Shown here in pieces: positions 16,791-24,619 of a stretch of DNA of 53,412 bases (its first letter is position 1; the number at the start of each line of letters is the position of its first letter). Origin of the DNA: an uncultured Clostridia bacterium (GTDB taxonomy: Bacteria; Bacillota; Clostridia; Oscillospirales; Acutalibacteraceae); NCBI GenBank assembly GCA_944384905.1, contig CALWVE010000020.1, positions 1 to 53,412 of the forward strand. Direction: 5' to 3'. The notes beneath the pieces were generated by a model. That model worked only from the letters and a program-made list of their open reading frames with translations, searched no databases and was not told the DNA's origin. The position numbers and the translations under genes were made by a program.

Positions 16791-17987
16791 TTAGAAAATA
16801 ACCGGCCGGCTTGTTGTGTGCAGGCGGATTTTGCTTTCGCATTTCATCAGGTTTTCGGAATTGATCCGTTCGGCCAATCCGGTTACCATCAGGTCTACGG
16901 TTTTATCAACGGAAAGCGCGATGATTTCCGCTTCCGACAAACCTTCGTTCATTTCTTTCAGGGTGTACAGACGTTCCACAATAGCCTGTTTTAAGCTATC
17001 GACCGACGTCATGCAGTCTTTGTAATTGAGCCAACGATAGAAATTTTCCATCTGGCTAGCTAAAATTTCATCAACCTCCGGCGGAACGATCCGATTTTCG
17101 GAAAAGTTCCCCAGGTCGTCTATATTATATAAGGAAATACCGGGAAGCGCACCGGCTTCGGGCTGAATATCGCGCGGAATCGCCAGATCCACCAAAACGG
17201 ACGGCGGGGAAGAAAGAGCGGCCAGCTGATCGGCCGTTACCGTATAATGCGGGCTGGTTGTGGCGGAAATCAAAAGATCGCAGCCGTCCATGCGGGTAAA
17301 CCGTTCGTCGTAAGGCACAACGCCGCATCCGGGCGGTACGATGGTTTCGCCGTGGCGATACGTGCGCAGCGTAACCCAAACTTCACAGCCTGCCTGCCGC
17401 AACAGGGAAGCGGAAAGCCGTCCCATTTCTCCGTTGCCGATGACCAGCGCCTTTTTTCCGGCCAGATTTTCAAACTTTTCTTTTAAAAGCGCAACGGCCA
17501 TACCGGCTGCCGAAGTGGGGACGGAAGTCAGGCGGACTTTGGTTTTCACTTCTTTTCCGGCGGAAATTGCCGAGCGGAACAAAGTTTCCAACACGCTGTC
17601 AGTGCCACCGGCCTCCCGAGCCAGGGCAACGGCGCCCTTTACCTGGGAAATAATCTGATCCTCGCCCCAAATTCGGGAACGCAGACCCGAGGCAACTTCC
17701 ATCAGATGCCGAACGGCGTCTTTTTCACGCAGGGTCATAAAAGCATCGCGGTAAGGTGTGTAGGCTGTTCCCGCCGCCTGACACAGCAGCTGGCCCGGAT
17801 CTGTTTCTTCCGTGCAGGACACATACAGCTCCGTGCGGTTGCAGGTGGAAATCAATACGCAGCCCGCAATATGGGGGAAAGATCGGATTTGACGCACCAT
17901 TTCGATGGTTTGCCGTTTGGTAAAAGAAAGCCGCTCCCGCAGATCGATGGGGGCCAGGCTGTGTTCCAGACCCGACAGAATGATCAT
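16791..17987 (-). CDS. hemA: Glutamyl-tRNA reductase
   Basis: First gene of the operon. It reduces Glu-tRNA to glutamate-1-semialdehyde with NADPH, the committed step of tetrapyrrole synthesis. The 398-residue protein shows the N-terminal MIILSGLEHSLAPIDLRE, the catalytic Cys49 in STCNRTELY, GEDQIISQVK and the NADPH-binding VIGNGEMGRLSA. ATG 17987 matches the family N-terminus; a GTG at 17990 is one codon upstream and equally readable from the same AGGAG. A cobalamin riboswitch with terminator precedes it, so its expression should fall when B12 is plentiful. Confidence 0.95.
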   Translation of the reverse strand: MIILSGLEHSLAPIDLRERLSFTKRQTIEMVRQIRSFPHIAGCVLISTCNRTELYVSCTEETDPGQLLCQAAGTAYTPYRDAFMTLREKDAVRHLMEVASGLRSRIWGEDQIISQVKGAVALAREAGGTDSVLETLFRSAISAGKEVKTKVRLTSVPTSAAGMAVALLKEKFENLAGKKALVIGNGEMGRLSASLLRQAGCEVWVTLRTYRHGETIVPPGCGVVPYDERFTRMDGCDLLISATTSPHYTVTADQLAALSSPPSVLVDLAIPRDIQPEAGALPGISLYNIDDLGNFSENRIVPPEVDEILASQMENFYRWLNYKDCMTSVDSLKQAIVERLYTLKEMNEGLSEAEIIALSVDKTVDLMVTGLAERINSENLMKCESKIRLHTTSRPVIF

Positions 17988-18067
17988 CACAGATTATTCA
18001 CGCTCCTGGTTGTCATAGTACTGTTCGTTACAATCCGTATCTGTTATGCCTCGTTTTGCGGAAGAAT

Positions 18068-18096
18068 AAAAAATGCGGCAGCTTCACACTGCCGCA
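18068..18096 (-). terminator. Riboswitch-controlled intrinsic terminator before hemA
   Basis: On the minus strand, TGCGGCAG, seven-base loop, CTGCCGCA, then six T (18073-18068). It lies between the B12 aptamer and hemA and is the likely expression platform. Confidence 0.85.
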
Positions 18097-18158
18097 GCCG
18101 TTTTTTGCGCACAAAACTGCCGCCTGTCCGATACGGGCCGGAACGGGCGGAAAAGCAT

Positions 18159-18339
18159 CTTGAGCAGGTCTCCTGACTTATGCCTTAGCGGCTTTGCACG
18201 CTGCCTTCTCAGGAATTGTTCCCAATGACCGACTTTCGCCGCGCGTGAAGCCTATGCACGTACAGTGGCGGTACCGTTCCGGATTCCGACCGGATTTCCT
18301 ATTCTCTGCTGAGTCCAAACGAGTTCAGCAGCACTCAAG
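18159..18339 (-). promoter_or_regulatory. Cobalamin riboswitch controlling the hemA operon
   Basis: Read on the minus strand: P1 arms CTTGAG (18339-18334) and CTCAAG (18164-18159), GGAAATCCGGT, the core ACCGCCACTGTA, the CGAAAGTCGGTCA region, and the B12 box AAGTCAGGAGACCTGC near the 3' end. All match the cobalamin riboswitch consensus. It is followed by the terminator at 18068-18096, so B12 binding should stop transcription before hemA. Confidence 0.93.
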
Positions 18340-18356
18340 TCTATGAATTTATTCTG

Positions 18357-18385
18357 ATTATAGCAACCGAAAAAAAGTTTGTCAA
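18357..18385 (-). promoter_or_regulatory. Consensus sigma-A promoter for the hemA operon
   Basis: On the minus strand, TTGACA (18385-18380), 17-base spacer, TATAAT (18362-18357): a perfect consensus. The predicted start of transcription is about 10 bases before the riboswitch P1 stem. Confidence 0.92.
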
Positions 18386-18487
18386 CCAGAGGCGATTTTG
18401 TGCGAAAAATTTTATAAAGGCATTCATGAATTTTATTCGGCTTGGTTCAAACGACGCAAAAGCTTTGGTTAAAACCGGAATAGACGG

Positions 18488-18516
18488 TTGACAAAAAAAC
18501 GCAGGATGGATAAAAT
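18488..18516 (+). promoter_or_regulatory. Sigma-A promoter for cbiC
   Basis: TTGACA (18488-18493), 17-base spacer, TAAAAT (18511-18516). The 74-base leader to cbiC has no riboswitch features, only a weak GGGA...TCCC repeat near 18548-18565. Confidence 0.85.
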
Positions 18517-18590
18517 GGAATCAATTTTTAACTTTCCAAAATGAATGGGAAGTTGTTGTTCCCGTTGAGGATAAAAGGAGTTGGAGAGAA

Positions 18591-19214
18591 ATGATTGAAC
18601 AGATCAAACCGATGGACATCGAAAAGCGCAGCTTTGAAATTATCACGGAACTGCTCGGCGATCGTAAGCTGGACCCGGAAAACGAGCTCGTTATCAAACG
18701 GGTGATCCATACTTCCGCGGATTTTGATTATGCGGATAATCTGGTCTTTTCCGAACATGCTGTAAGCCGCGGCATTGAAGCGCTGCGCGGCGGCTGCGAT
18801 ATCGTAACCGATACGCAGATGGTCAAAGCCGGTATCAATAAAACGATTCTGGGCAAACTGGGCGGCGAAGTGCATTGCTTTATGTCTGACCCCGATGTAG
18901 CCGCCGAAGCTAAAGCACGCGGAATCACCCGAGCCATCGTTTCGATGGAACGTGCGGCCAAGCTGGAAAAGCCGTGCATTTTTGCGATTGGCAATGCGCC
19001 TACCGCATTGGTTTCGCTGCACGAACTGATTCTGAATAAAAAAATCGATCCCGCGCTGGTGATTGGCGTACCGGTTGGGTTTGTTAATGTGGTGGAAAGC
19101 AAGGAAATGATCCTCGAATTGCCGGTTCCGCATATTGTGGCCCGCGGACGTAAGGGCGGCAGCAATGTGGCGGCCGCTATCTGCAATGCGCTTTTGTATC
19201 AGATCATGCGATAA
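18591..19214 (+). CDS. cbiC: Cobalt-precorrin-8 methylmutase
   Basis: Moves the C11 methyl to C12 in cobalt-precorrin-8 to give cobyrinic acid. The 207-residue protein has the catalytic His40 in HTSADFDYADN, IVTDTQMVKAG and VGVPVGFVNVVESKE. ATG 18591 follows AAAAGGAGTTGGAGAGAA. It has its own promoter and is separated from the rest of the corrinoid operon by a second promoter and riboswitch, so it may be expressed even when B12 is high. Confidence 0.95.
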   Translation: MIEQIKPMDIEKRSFEIITELLGDRKLDPENELVIKRVIHTSADFDYADNLVFSEHAVSRGIEALRGGCDIVTDTQMVKAGINKTILGKLGGEVHCFMSDPDVAAEAKARGITRAIVSMERAAKLEKPCIFAIGNAPTALVSLHELILNKKIDPALVIGVPVGFVNVVESKEMILELPVPHIVARGRKGGSNVAAAICNALLYQIMR

Positions 19215-19268
19215 CCGAAGGGAAAAGGACAAAAAGTCAATTTTCATAAAATCATGTTCAATTTACCA

Positions 19269-19297
19269 TTGAAATCGAATTAGAAATATGGTATTCT
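19269..19297 (+). promoter_or_regulatory. Promoter of the corrinoid operon
   Basis: TTGAAA (19269-19274), 17-base spacer, TATTCT (19292-19297). The predicted transcription start lies a few bases before the riboswitch P1 stem at 19307. Confidence 0.7.
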
Positions 19298-19306
19298 CTC
19301 CTAAAA

Positions 19307-19484
19307 GAACAAAAGGTGACCGGTGACGTCAAGTTGGCCGGTAGAATAGGGAAACGGGTGAAAATCCCGTGCGGGACCGCCGCCGTAAAGGCAGAGTTTC
19401 GGTTTATTAAATGTCACTGTGGGGTACACATGGGAAGACGAAACCGAAATGATGACGCCTGAGCCGGAAGACCTGCCTTTTGTT
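19307..19484 (+). promoter_or_regulatory. Cobalamin riboswitch controlling the corrinoid operon
   Basis: P1 arms GAACAAAAGG (19307-19316) and CCTTTTGTTC (19475-19484) close the aptamer. Inside are AATAGGGAA, GGTGAAAATCCC, GCGGGACCGCCGCCGTAA, GTCACTGTGGGG, TGGGAAGACG and the B12 box GAGCCGGAAGACCTGCC. All fit the class with the long peripheral arm that favours adenosylcobalamin. It precedes cbiM and, with no promoter seen before cobD, plausibly controls the whole 15-kb operon. Confidence 0.95.
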
Positions 19485-19582
19485 CCATACTGCCGAAAGG
19501 GCAGAAATCATGCGGCGGACGGACTAAACGCCTGCGTGATGAAATCAGAGAGGTTCTTTGGGCTTTCTCTGGTTTTTTCTGG

Positions 19583-19619
19583 CCTTTCTCAAATTTTGAG
19601 AAAGGTTATTTTATTTTTT
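19583..19619 (+). terminator. Riboswitch-controlled terminator before cbiM
   Basis: CCTTTCTC, seven-base loop, GAGAAAGG, then TTATTTTATTTTTT. An alternative hairpin just upstream (CAGAGAGG...CTTTCTCTG, 19546-19571, followed by GTTTTTT) shares the CTTTCTC word and could be a competing fold or a second terminator. Confidence 0.8.
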
Positions 19620-19637
19620 ACCGATGGAGGAATGAAC

Positions 19638-20393
19638 ATGACAGCATTCGAAAAGAAACTTCTGTCCTTCTCCGTGGTAGCAGGTCTCGTGTTTTGTGTA
19701 CCCCAAAACGCGTCGGCAATGCATATCATGGAAGGGTATCTGCCCCCGGCGCTTTGCGTGGCGTGGGGCGCGTTGTGTCTCCCGTTTTTGACGGCGGGAG
19801 TCATCTCGATCCGGCATCTGGTGCAGCAGCGGCGTAAATCGGTTTTGCTGCTGGCAATGTCGGGCGCATTTATCTTTGTGATCTCTTCGCTCAAAATTCC
19901 TTCGGTTACAGGCAGCTGCAGCCATATGACGGGAACCGGCCTTGCCGCGATTTTGTTCGGTGTTCCGGCGGCTTCCGTATTGGGCGTGATCGTCCTGGTT
20001 TTCCAGGCTGTTCTGCTGGCGCACGGGGGCTTGACCACGCTGGGCGCCAACACGTTCAGTATGGCGGTTGCGGGGCCTCTACTGACCTGGGGCATCTATC
20101 AGGCCGGTAAAAAATTGGGGCTTCCCATCGCTATCACGGCGAAGAGCGCGAAGCTTTGCAGCCGTGTTCGGTCCGGCTGTATGCCGGCGAAAAAATCGCG
20201 GTTCTGGGAAGCAACGGCGCCGGAAAATCGACCTTTTTCCTTTTGGCAAACGGCGTGCTTTCTCCAAGCGGCGGCACGGTGGTTTTGGAAGACGAACCGA
20301 TTGGAAAACGGGAAAAACAGCGTATGCGGCTTCGCCAAAGCGTGGGCCTGGTGTTTCAAGACCCGGATGTCCAGCTTCTGGCCGGAAGTGTAG
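19638..20393 (+). pseudogene. cbiM: cbiM, cobalt ECF transporter substrate subunit, 3' end lost by deletion
   Basis: The first about 165 residues are a clear CbiM: signal-like hydrophobic start, mature N-terminus MHIMEGYLPP (the Co2+-binding amino-terminal region), SALKIPSVTGSCSH-type motif and AHGGLTTLGANTFSMAVAGP. After GKKLGLPIAI (about nucleotide 20130) the frame becomes out-of-frame cbiO sequence and runs to a chance stop at 20393. CbiM is usually 220-245 residues, so the last transmembrane helices are missing. ATG 19638 is seven bases after GGAGG; an ATG at 19632 is too close to it. It is probably non-functional as assembled. Confidence 0.85.
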
Positions 20394-20908
20394 AGGAAGA
20401 AATCAGTTTTGGCCCCATGAACCTGGAACTTGATGAAAAAGAAGTGCGCCGAAGAGTAGAAAAGGCGCTGGAAAGTCTGGGGCTTATGGAATATCGCCGC
20501 CGCGGGCCGCAGTATCTTTCGGGCGGCGAAAAACGCCGCGTGGCGATTGCGGATATATTGGCGATGGAACCCAGGATCATGCTTTTGGACGAGCCGTCGA
20601 GCAATCTTGATCCGGCGGGTCGCCGCTTGCTCGAAGAGGTGTTGCAGTCTTTGCACGAAGACGGGATGACGCTGGTTGTGGCTACCCACGACGTTGATTT
20701 TGCGTGGCGCTGGGCGGACCGCATTTTGGTGTTTCACGGCGGAAAACTGGAACGAGATGCTTCTCCCGAGGAAGTGTTTCAAGATCAGGCACTGCTTGAC
20801 CGCTGCGGTTTGGAGCAGCCCTTGCTATGGCAGGTTGCCCGGGTTTTAAACGTTCCGGCACCGCACAATCCGGAAGAATTTGCCGCTTATCGATTGGGAG
20901 GAAAATAA
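20126..20908 (+). pseudogene. cbiO: cbiO, cobalt ECF transporter ATPase, 5' end lost by deletion
   Basis: From HRYHGEEREALQPCSV onward this is a normal CbiO: Walker A GSNGAGKST, Q-loop VFQDPDVQL, signature LSGGEKRR, Walker B IMLLDEPSS and the H loop VATHD. Only the first about ten residues (start codon and first beta-strand) are missing, replaced by the fused cbiM sequence in another frame; the frame closes at a stop at 20108. The only nearby start is TTG 20156 without a ribosome site. cbiN and cbiQ, normally between cbiM and cbiO, are absent. Confidence 0.85.
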
Positions 20909-20909
20909 A

Positions 20910-21689
20910 ATGAAAACAGCTTTGGTCTGTGTCAGCTTCGGTACGCGCGTACCGGCTGCCAGAAAAAATATCACGGCCGTGGAAGAAGCTTTGCGCGCTG
21001 AGCTGACGGACGCCGATTTCTTTCGGGTTTTTACAAGCCCTACCATTCGCCGCCGCTTGGCGCAGGAGGGCGAAACGATCCTGAGCCTGGAAGAAACACT
21101 TGCCCGTCTTTTGCGGGAAGGGTATGAAAAAGTGCTGGTTCAGCCTACGCATTTCCTGTATGGTTTGGAATACGAAAATATAAAAGCCACGGTTCAAGCA
21201 GCCGAAAAGGATTTTGCTTCGATTACGCTGGGTGTGCCGCTTTTGTCTCAAACCGCGGATTTGCAGACGCTGGCGCAGATTTTGGCCGAGGAATTCCCCA
21301 AAAAAGAAAACTGTGCGCTCGTGTTCATGGGGCATGGCACGCCGCATTTTTCCAATGTTGTCTATCCGGCGATGCAGGCTGTGTTCCATATGATGGGCCG
21401 CCGGGACGTTTATGTGGGAACGGTAGAGGGCTGGCCGGAAATCGAAGAAATCTGCGCGCAGCTGAAACCCCACGGTTACACGAACGTGAAAACCGTTCCG
21501 TTTATGCTGGTTGCGGGCGACCATGCGCTTCATGATATGGCCGGGGACGAAGACGACAGCTGGAAAAACATCCTGACGCGCGAAGGCTACGAAGTGGATT
21601 GCGTGTTGCAGGGAATGGGTGTGCTTCCCGGCGTGCAGCAGCTGTACCGGCAGCATCTGCGGGCATTATCGGAAGCGGGGAGAAATTAA
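20910..21689 (+). CDS. cbiK: Sirohydrochlorin cobaltochelatase
   Basis: Inserts Co2+ into sirohydrochlorin, the entry to the anaerobic corrin path. The 259-residue protein has the N-terminal CVSFGTRVPAARKNI, the metal-binding His in VFMGHGTPH (about 145) and the second in VAGDHALHDMAGDEDDSW (about 205-220). ATG 20910 follows GGAGGAAAATAAA. It has no signal peptide, so it is the cytosolic form. It provides the chelatase missing from the short SirC. Confidence 0.95.
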   Translation: MKTALVCVSFGTRVPAARKNITAVEEALRAELTDADFFRVFTSPTIRRRLAQEGETILSLEETLARLLREGYEKVLVQPTHFLYGLEYENIKATVQAAEKDFASITLGVPLLSQTADLQTLAQILAEEFPKKENCALVFMGHGTPHFSNVVYPAMQAVFHMMGRRDVYVGTVEGWPEIEEICAQLKPHGYTNVKTVPFMLVAGDHALHDMAGDEDDSWKNILTREGYEVDCVLQGMGVLPGVQQLYRQHLRALSEAGRN

Positions 21690-21690
21690 A

Positions 21691-22824
21691 ATGGCACTCG
21701 ATTATTTCATCCGCAGCGGGCAAAAACAGCTGCGCTGCGGATACACCACCGGTACCTGTGCGGCGCTTGCATCGGCGGGCGCGGCGAGGCTTTTGCTCTG
21801 CGGGGAAAAGTCCGAGACGCTTTCGCTGATGACGCCCAAAGGCATCGCGGTTGAAGTGGTTCCGGCATATTGCCGCATGGAGGGCGATCAGGCGGTTTGC
21901 GGTGTGGTAAAAGACGGCGGAGACGACGCCGACGCCACCCACGGCCTGACGATTGAAGCGTATATAAGAAAAAATGCTTGCGGCGGTATTTCTATCGACG
22001 GGGGAAAGGGCGTTGGCCGTGTGACCAAACCCGGGCTCGATCAGCCGGTCGGTTTTGCCGCCATCAATCGGGTTCCGCGGCGGATGATCGAGGAACAGGT
22101 GCAAAAAGTATGCCGGCAGGCGGGCTATTCCGGCGGACTGGATGTAACCATCTGCATCCCCGGCGGCGAAGAGGTGGCGAAAAAGACGTTTAATCCCATG
22201 CTCGGCGTGGAGGGCGGCCTCTCTGTTTTGGGAACGTCCGGAATTGTGGAACCGATGAGCGAACAGGCGCTCGTGGATACAATCGCCGTGGAATTGCGGC
22301 AGACGGCGGCTTTGGGAAGCAAGCGTCTAATTCTGACGCCCGGCAATTACGGCCAAGATTTTCTGCGCGAAAACCGTATCGCCGAAAAACCGGTTCCGGT
22401 GGTGAAATGTTCCAACTTTATCGGAGATGCGCTGGATATTGCCAGTACGTATCCTTTCGAAGAAGTTCTGTTGGTGGGGCATATCGGCAAGCTGGTAAAG
22501 CTGGCCGGCGGGGTGATGAACACCCATTCCCGCTATGCGGATTGCCGCACGGAACTGGTGTGCGCCCATGCTGCCGTGTGCGGCGCTTCCCGTGAAGTAT
22601 GCACGGCTTTGATGCAGGCGGCCACAACCGATGCGTGTATCGAAATTTTAGATGCCGCCGGGCTGCGAACCCAGGTTCTGGAAAGTCTGCTTCAGGCGAT
22701 TCAGCAGCACATAGATCATCGCGTTCAGAGAAAATACCGGATCGGCGCGGTGCTGTTTTCCAATCAATACGGCCTGTTGGGTAAAACCAAAACGGCAAAG
22801 GAGATCATTCAATTATGGAACTGA
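21691..22824 (+). CDS. cbiD: Cobalt-precorrin-5B C1-methyltransferase
   Basis: Methylates C1 of the ring-contracted intermediate. The 377-residue protein has the family N-terminus LRCGYTTGTCAALASAGAA, the glycine-rich DGGDDADATHG, GKGVGRVTKPGL and LTPGNYGQDF. ATG 21691 starts one base after the cbiK stop and follows GGGGAGAAATTAAA. The last ten bases overlap cbiL. Confidence 0.94.
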   Translation: MALDYFIRSGQKQLRCGYTTGTCAALASAGAARLLLCGEKSETLSLMTPKGIAVEVVPAYCRMEGDQAVCGVVKDGGDDADATHGLTIEAYIRKNACGGISIDGGKGVGRVTKPGLDQPVGFAAINRVPRRMIEEQVQKVCRQAGYSGGLDVTICIPGGEEVAKKTFNPMLGVEGGLSVLGTSGIVEPMSEQALVDTIAVELRQTAALGSKRLILTPGNYGQDFLRENRIAEKPVPVVKCSNFIGDALDIASTYPFEEVLLVGHIGKLVKLAGGVMNTHSRYADCRTELVCAHAAVCGASREVCTALMQAATTDACIEILDAAGLRTQVLESLLQAIQQHIDHRVQRKYRIGAVLFSNQYGLLGKTKTAKEIIQLWN

Positions 22825-23513
22825 AAAAAGGTATTTTTTATGGTGTGGGAGTCGGCCCCGGAGACCCGGAACTGCTGACGGTAAAAGCGCTGCGGATTAT
22901 GGGCGAATGCCCTGTGTTAGCCTGTCCCCAAACCAAAAGCGGCGAAATGCTGGCGCTCGATATTGTGCGGCAGGCGATGGATGTTTCGGAAAAAATCATC
23001 CTGCCTTTGCATTTTGCCATGTCGCGCGATGAAGCCGTTCAGAGAACGGCTCACGAAAAGGCCGTGGATGAGGTTTGCCGCTATTTGGATCAGGGACAGG
23101 ATGTGGCCATGCCGAATTTGGGCGATGTGTCGATTTATTCCACCTACTGCTACTTAATGGAGATGGTCAAACAGCGCGGCTATGAAACGCGGATGGTTGC
23201 CGGCGTGCCTAGTTTCTGCGCCATCGCGGCTCGGCTGGGAATCAGCCTGACGGAAATGAACAGCCCGCTGCATATTGCCCCGGGCAGCTCCGATCTGGAA
23301 GAAGTGCTCCACTGGCCGGGCAACAAGATCCTGATGAAATCCGGCCGCCAGATGCCCGGCGTTTTGCAGGCGATTGACGAACACGCCAGCCTTGCCAAAA
23401 GCGCCATGATTCAAAACTGCGGTCTGCCGGATGAACACGTATTCCCGAATCTGGCCGAAGAAACGCCGAAAGAAAACACCGGTTATTTTGCAACCGTCAT
23501 CGTAAAGGAGTAA
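22815..23513 (+). CDS. cbiL: Cobalt-precorrin-2 C20-methyltransferase
   Basis: SAM-dependent first methylation of cobalt-precorrin-2. The 232-residue protein has the tetrapyrrole-methylase glycine loop YGVGVGPGDPELLTVKA, a GDVSIYSTY motif and the VAGVPSFCAIAARLG segment. It overlaps the 3' end of cbiD by ten bases. Confidence 0.94.
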   Translation: MELKKGIFYGVGVGPGDPELLTVKALRIMGECPVLACPQTKSGEMLALDIVRQAMDVSEKIILPLHFAMSRDEAVQRTAHEKAVDEVCRYLDQGQDVAMPNLGDVSIYSTYCYLMEMVKQRGYETRMVAGVPSFCAIAARLGISLTEMNSPLHIAPGSSDLEEVLHWPGNKILMKSGRQMPGVLQAIDEHASLAKSAMIQNCGLPDEHVFPNLAEETPKENTGYFATVIVKE

Positions 23514-23518
23514 GGAAA

Positions 23519-24289
23519 ATGGTACATTTTGTAGGAGCAGGCCCCGGAGCGCCCGATCTGATCACCCTGCGGGGCGCCGAACTGCTGAAGAAAGCCGACT
23601 GCATTATTTATGCCGGAAGCCTGGTGAATCCCGCGCTTCTCCAAATGGCGAAAGCGGATTGCAAAATTTACAACAGCGCCACGATGACGCTGGAAGAAGT
23701 GCTGGACGTGATGTACCGCATGGAAGCGGCCGGCAAAATGACGGTTCGCCTGCATACCGGTGACGCCAGCTTGTTCGGTGCGATCCGCGAACAGATGGAC
23801 GCGCTCGATGAAAAGGGCATTGCGTATGACGATACCCCGGGCGTTTCCAGTTTTTGCGGCGCGGCGGCGGCCATAAACGCCGAATATACCCTGCCCGGCG
23901 TAAGCCAGAGCCTGATTATCACCCGTATGGCGGGACGCACCCCGGTTCCGGAAAAGGAACGTCTTGCGCTGATGGCTCAACATCAGGCTTCGATGGTGTT
24001 GTTTTTGTCTTCCGGCTTGCTCAAAGAGGTGCAGGAAGAACTGATTTTGGGCGGTTATTCCGAAGATACCCCGGCGGCCATCGTATATAAGGCCACCTGG
24101 CCGGATGAAAAGGTGATCCGCTGCACCGTGGGCACGCTGGCACAGCGCGGCGAGGAAGAGGGCATCCGCAAAACTTCTTTGCTGCTTATCGGCGACTTCC
24201 TCGATTCCTGCTACGAGCGCAGCCGTTTGTACGATCCCACCTTTACAACCGAATTCCGTCGGGCAAGCGCACCGGAGCAAAATAAGTGA
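23519..24289 (+). CDS. cbiF: Cobalt-precorrin-4 C11-methyltransferase
   Basis: SAM-dependent methylation at C11. The 256-residue protein has the FVGAGPGAPDLITLRG loop, YAGSLVNPALL, RLHTGDASLFGAIREQ and DDTPGVSSFCGAAAAI motifs typical of CbiF/CobM. It starts five bases after cbiL. The next gene begins only after a 330-base gap filled with hairpins. Confidence 0.95.
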   Translation: MVHFVGAGPGAPDLITLRGAELLKKADCIIYAGSLVNPALLQMAKADCKIYNSATMTLEEVLDVMYRMEAAGKMTVRLHTGDASLFGAIREQMDALDEKGIAYDDTPGVSSFCGAAAAINAEYTLPGVSQSLIITRMAGRTPVPEKERLALMAQHQASMVLFLSSGLLKEVQEELILGGYSEDTPAAIVYKATWPDEKVIRCTVGTLAQRGEEEGIRKTSLLLIGDFLDSCYERSRLYDPTFTTEFRRASAPEQNK

Positions 24290-24353
24290 AATAAAACGCG
24301 TGGGTATAGCTTTTTATTTGCAGCTTATCCTTTCGCGAACATAAAATTTTCGT

Positions 24354-24524
24354 CCACCTTTTATAAAAGGTGGTGGGGTTTCCAAAGGGGCAAAGCCCCT
24401 TTGCGCCGCTCTCCGCAGAGAGCGGAATCTTTATGCTGGAGAGCGCATTTTTGAAAAGTGAATTTGAAATCTTCCGGGGGAAGATTTCAAAGAGAAAAAC
24501 TTTTTGCAAGAAAAAAAGTTTTTC
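24354..24524. repeat. Intra-operon inverted-repeat array (hairpin array 3)
   Basis: The 330-base gap between cbiF and cbiG has no gene. It holds five inverted repeats: 24354-24373 (20-base perfect palindrome with CCACCTTTTA arms), 24384-24402 (AAAGGGGC, AAA, GCCCCTTT), 24406-24425 (CCGCTCTC, CGCA, GAGAGCGG), 24463-24491 (13-bp arms TTTGAAATCTTCC, 3-base loop) and 24494-24524 (GAAAAACTTTTT, seven-base loop). The third unit repeats at 150-169 and the second shares its core with 4351-4363. No T-rich terminator follows, so transcription could pass through. Confidence 0.75.
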
Positions 24525-24619
24525 TTTGTTGCTTCAGATACAGTAGATCTCTACAATCTCAGCAGGAGAATTCCCCTCTAAAAATACAGATACAACATAC
24601 AAAACGGGCGGTGAGAAAA

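Noticed and set aside
19546..19571. A second full terminator for the corrinoid riboswitch
   Set aside because: Its stem is weak and shares sequence with the stronger hairpin at 19583-19605, so it is noted as an alternative fold rather than a separate feature.
24290..24619. Remnant of an insertion sequence between cbiF and cbiG
   Set aside because: No transposase fragment, no target-site duplication and no terminal inverted repeats spanning the gap; only local hairpins are seen.
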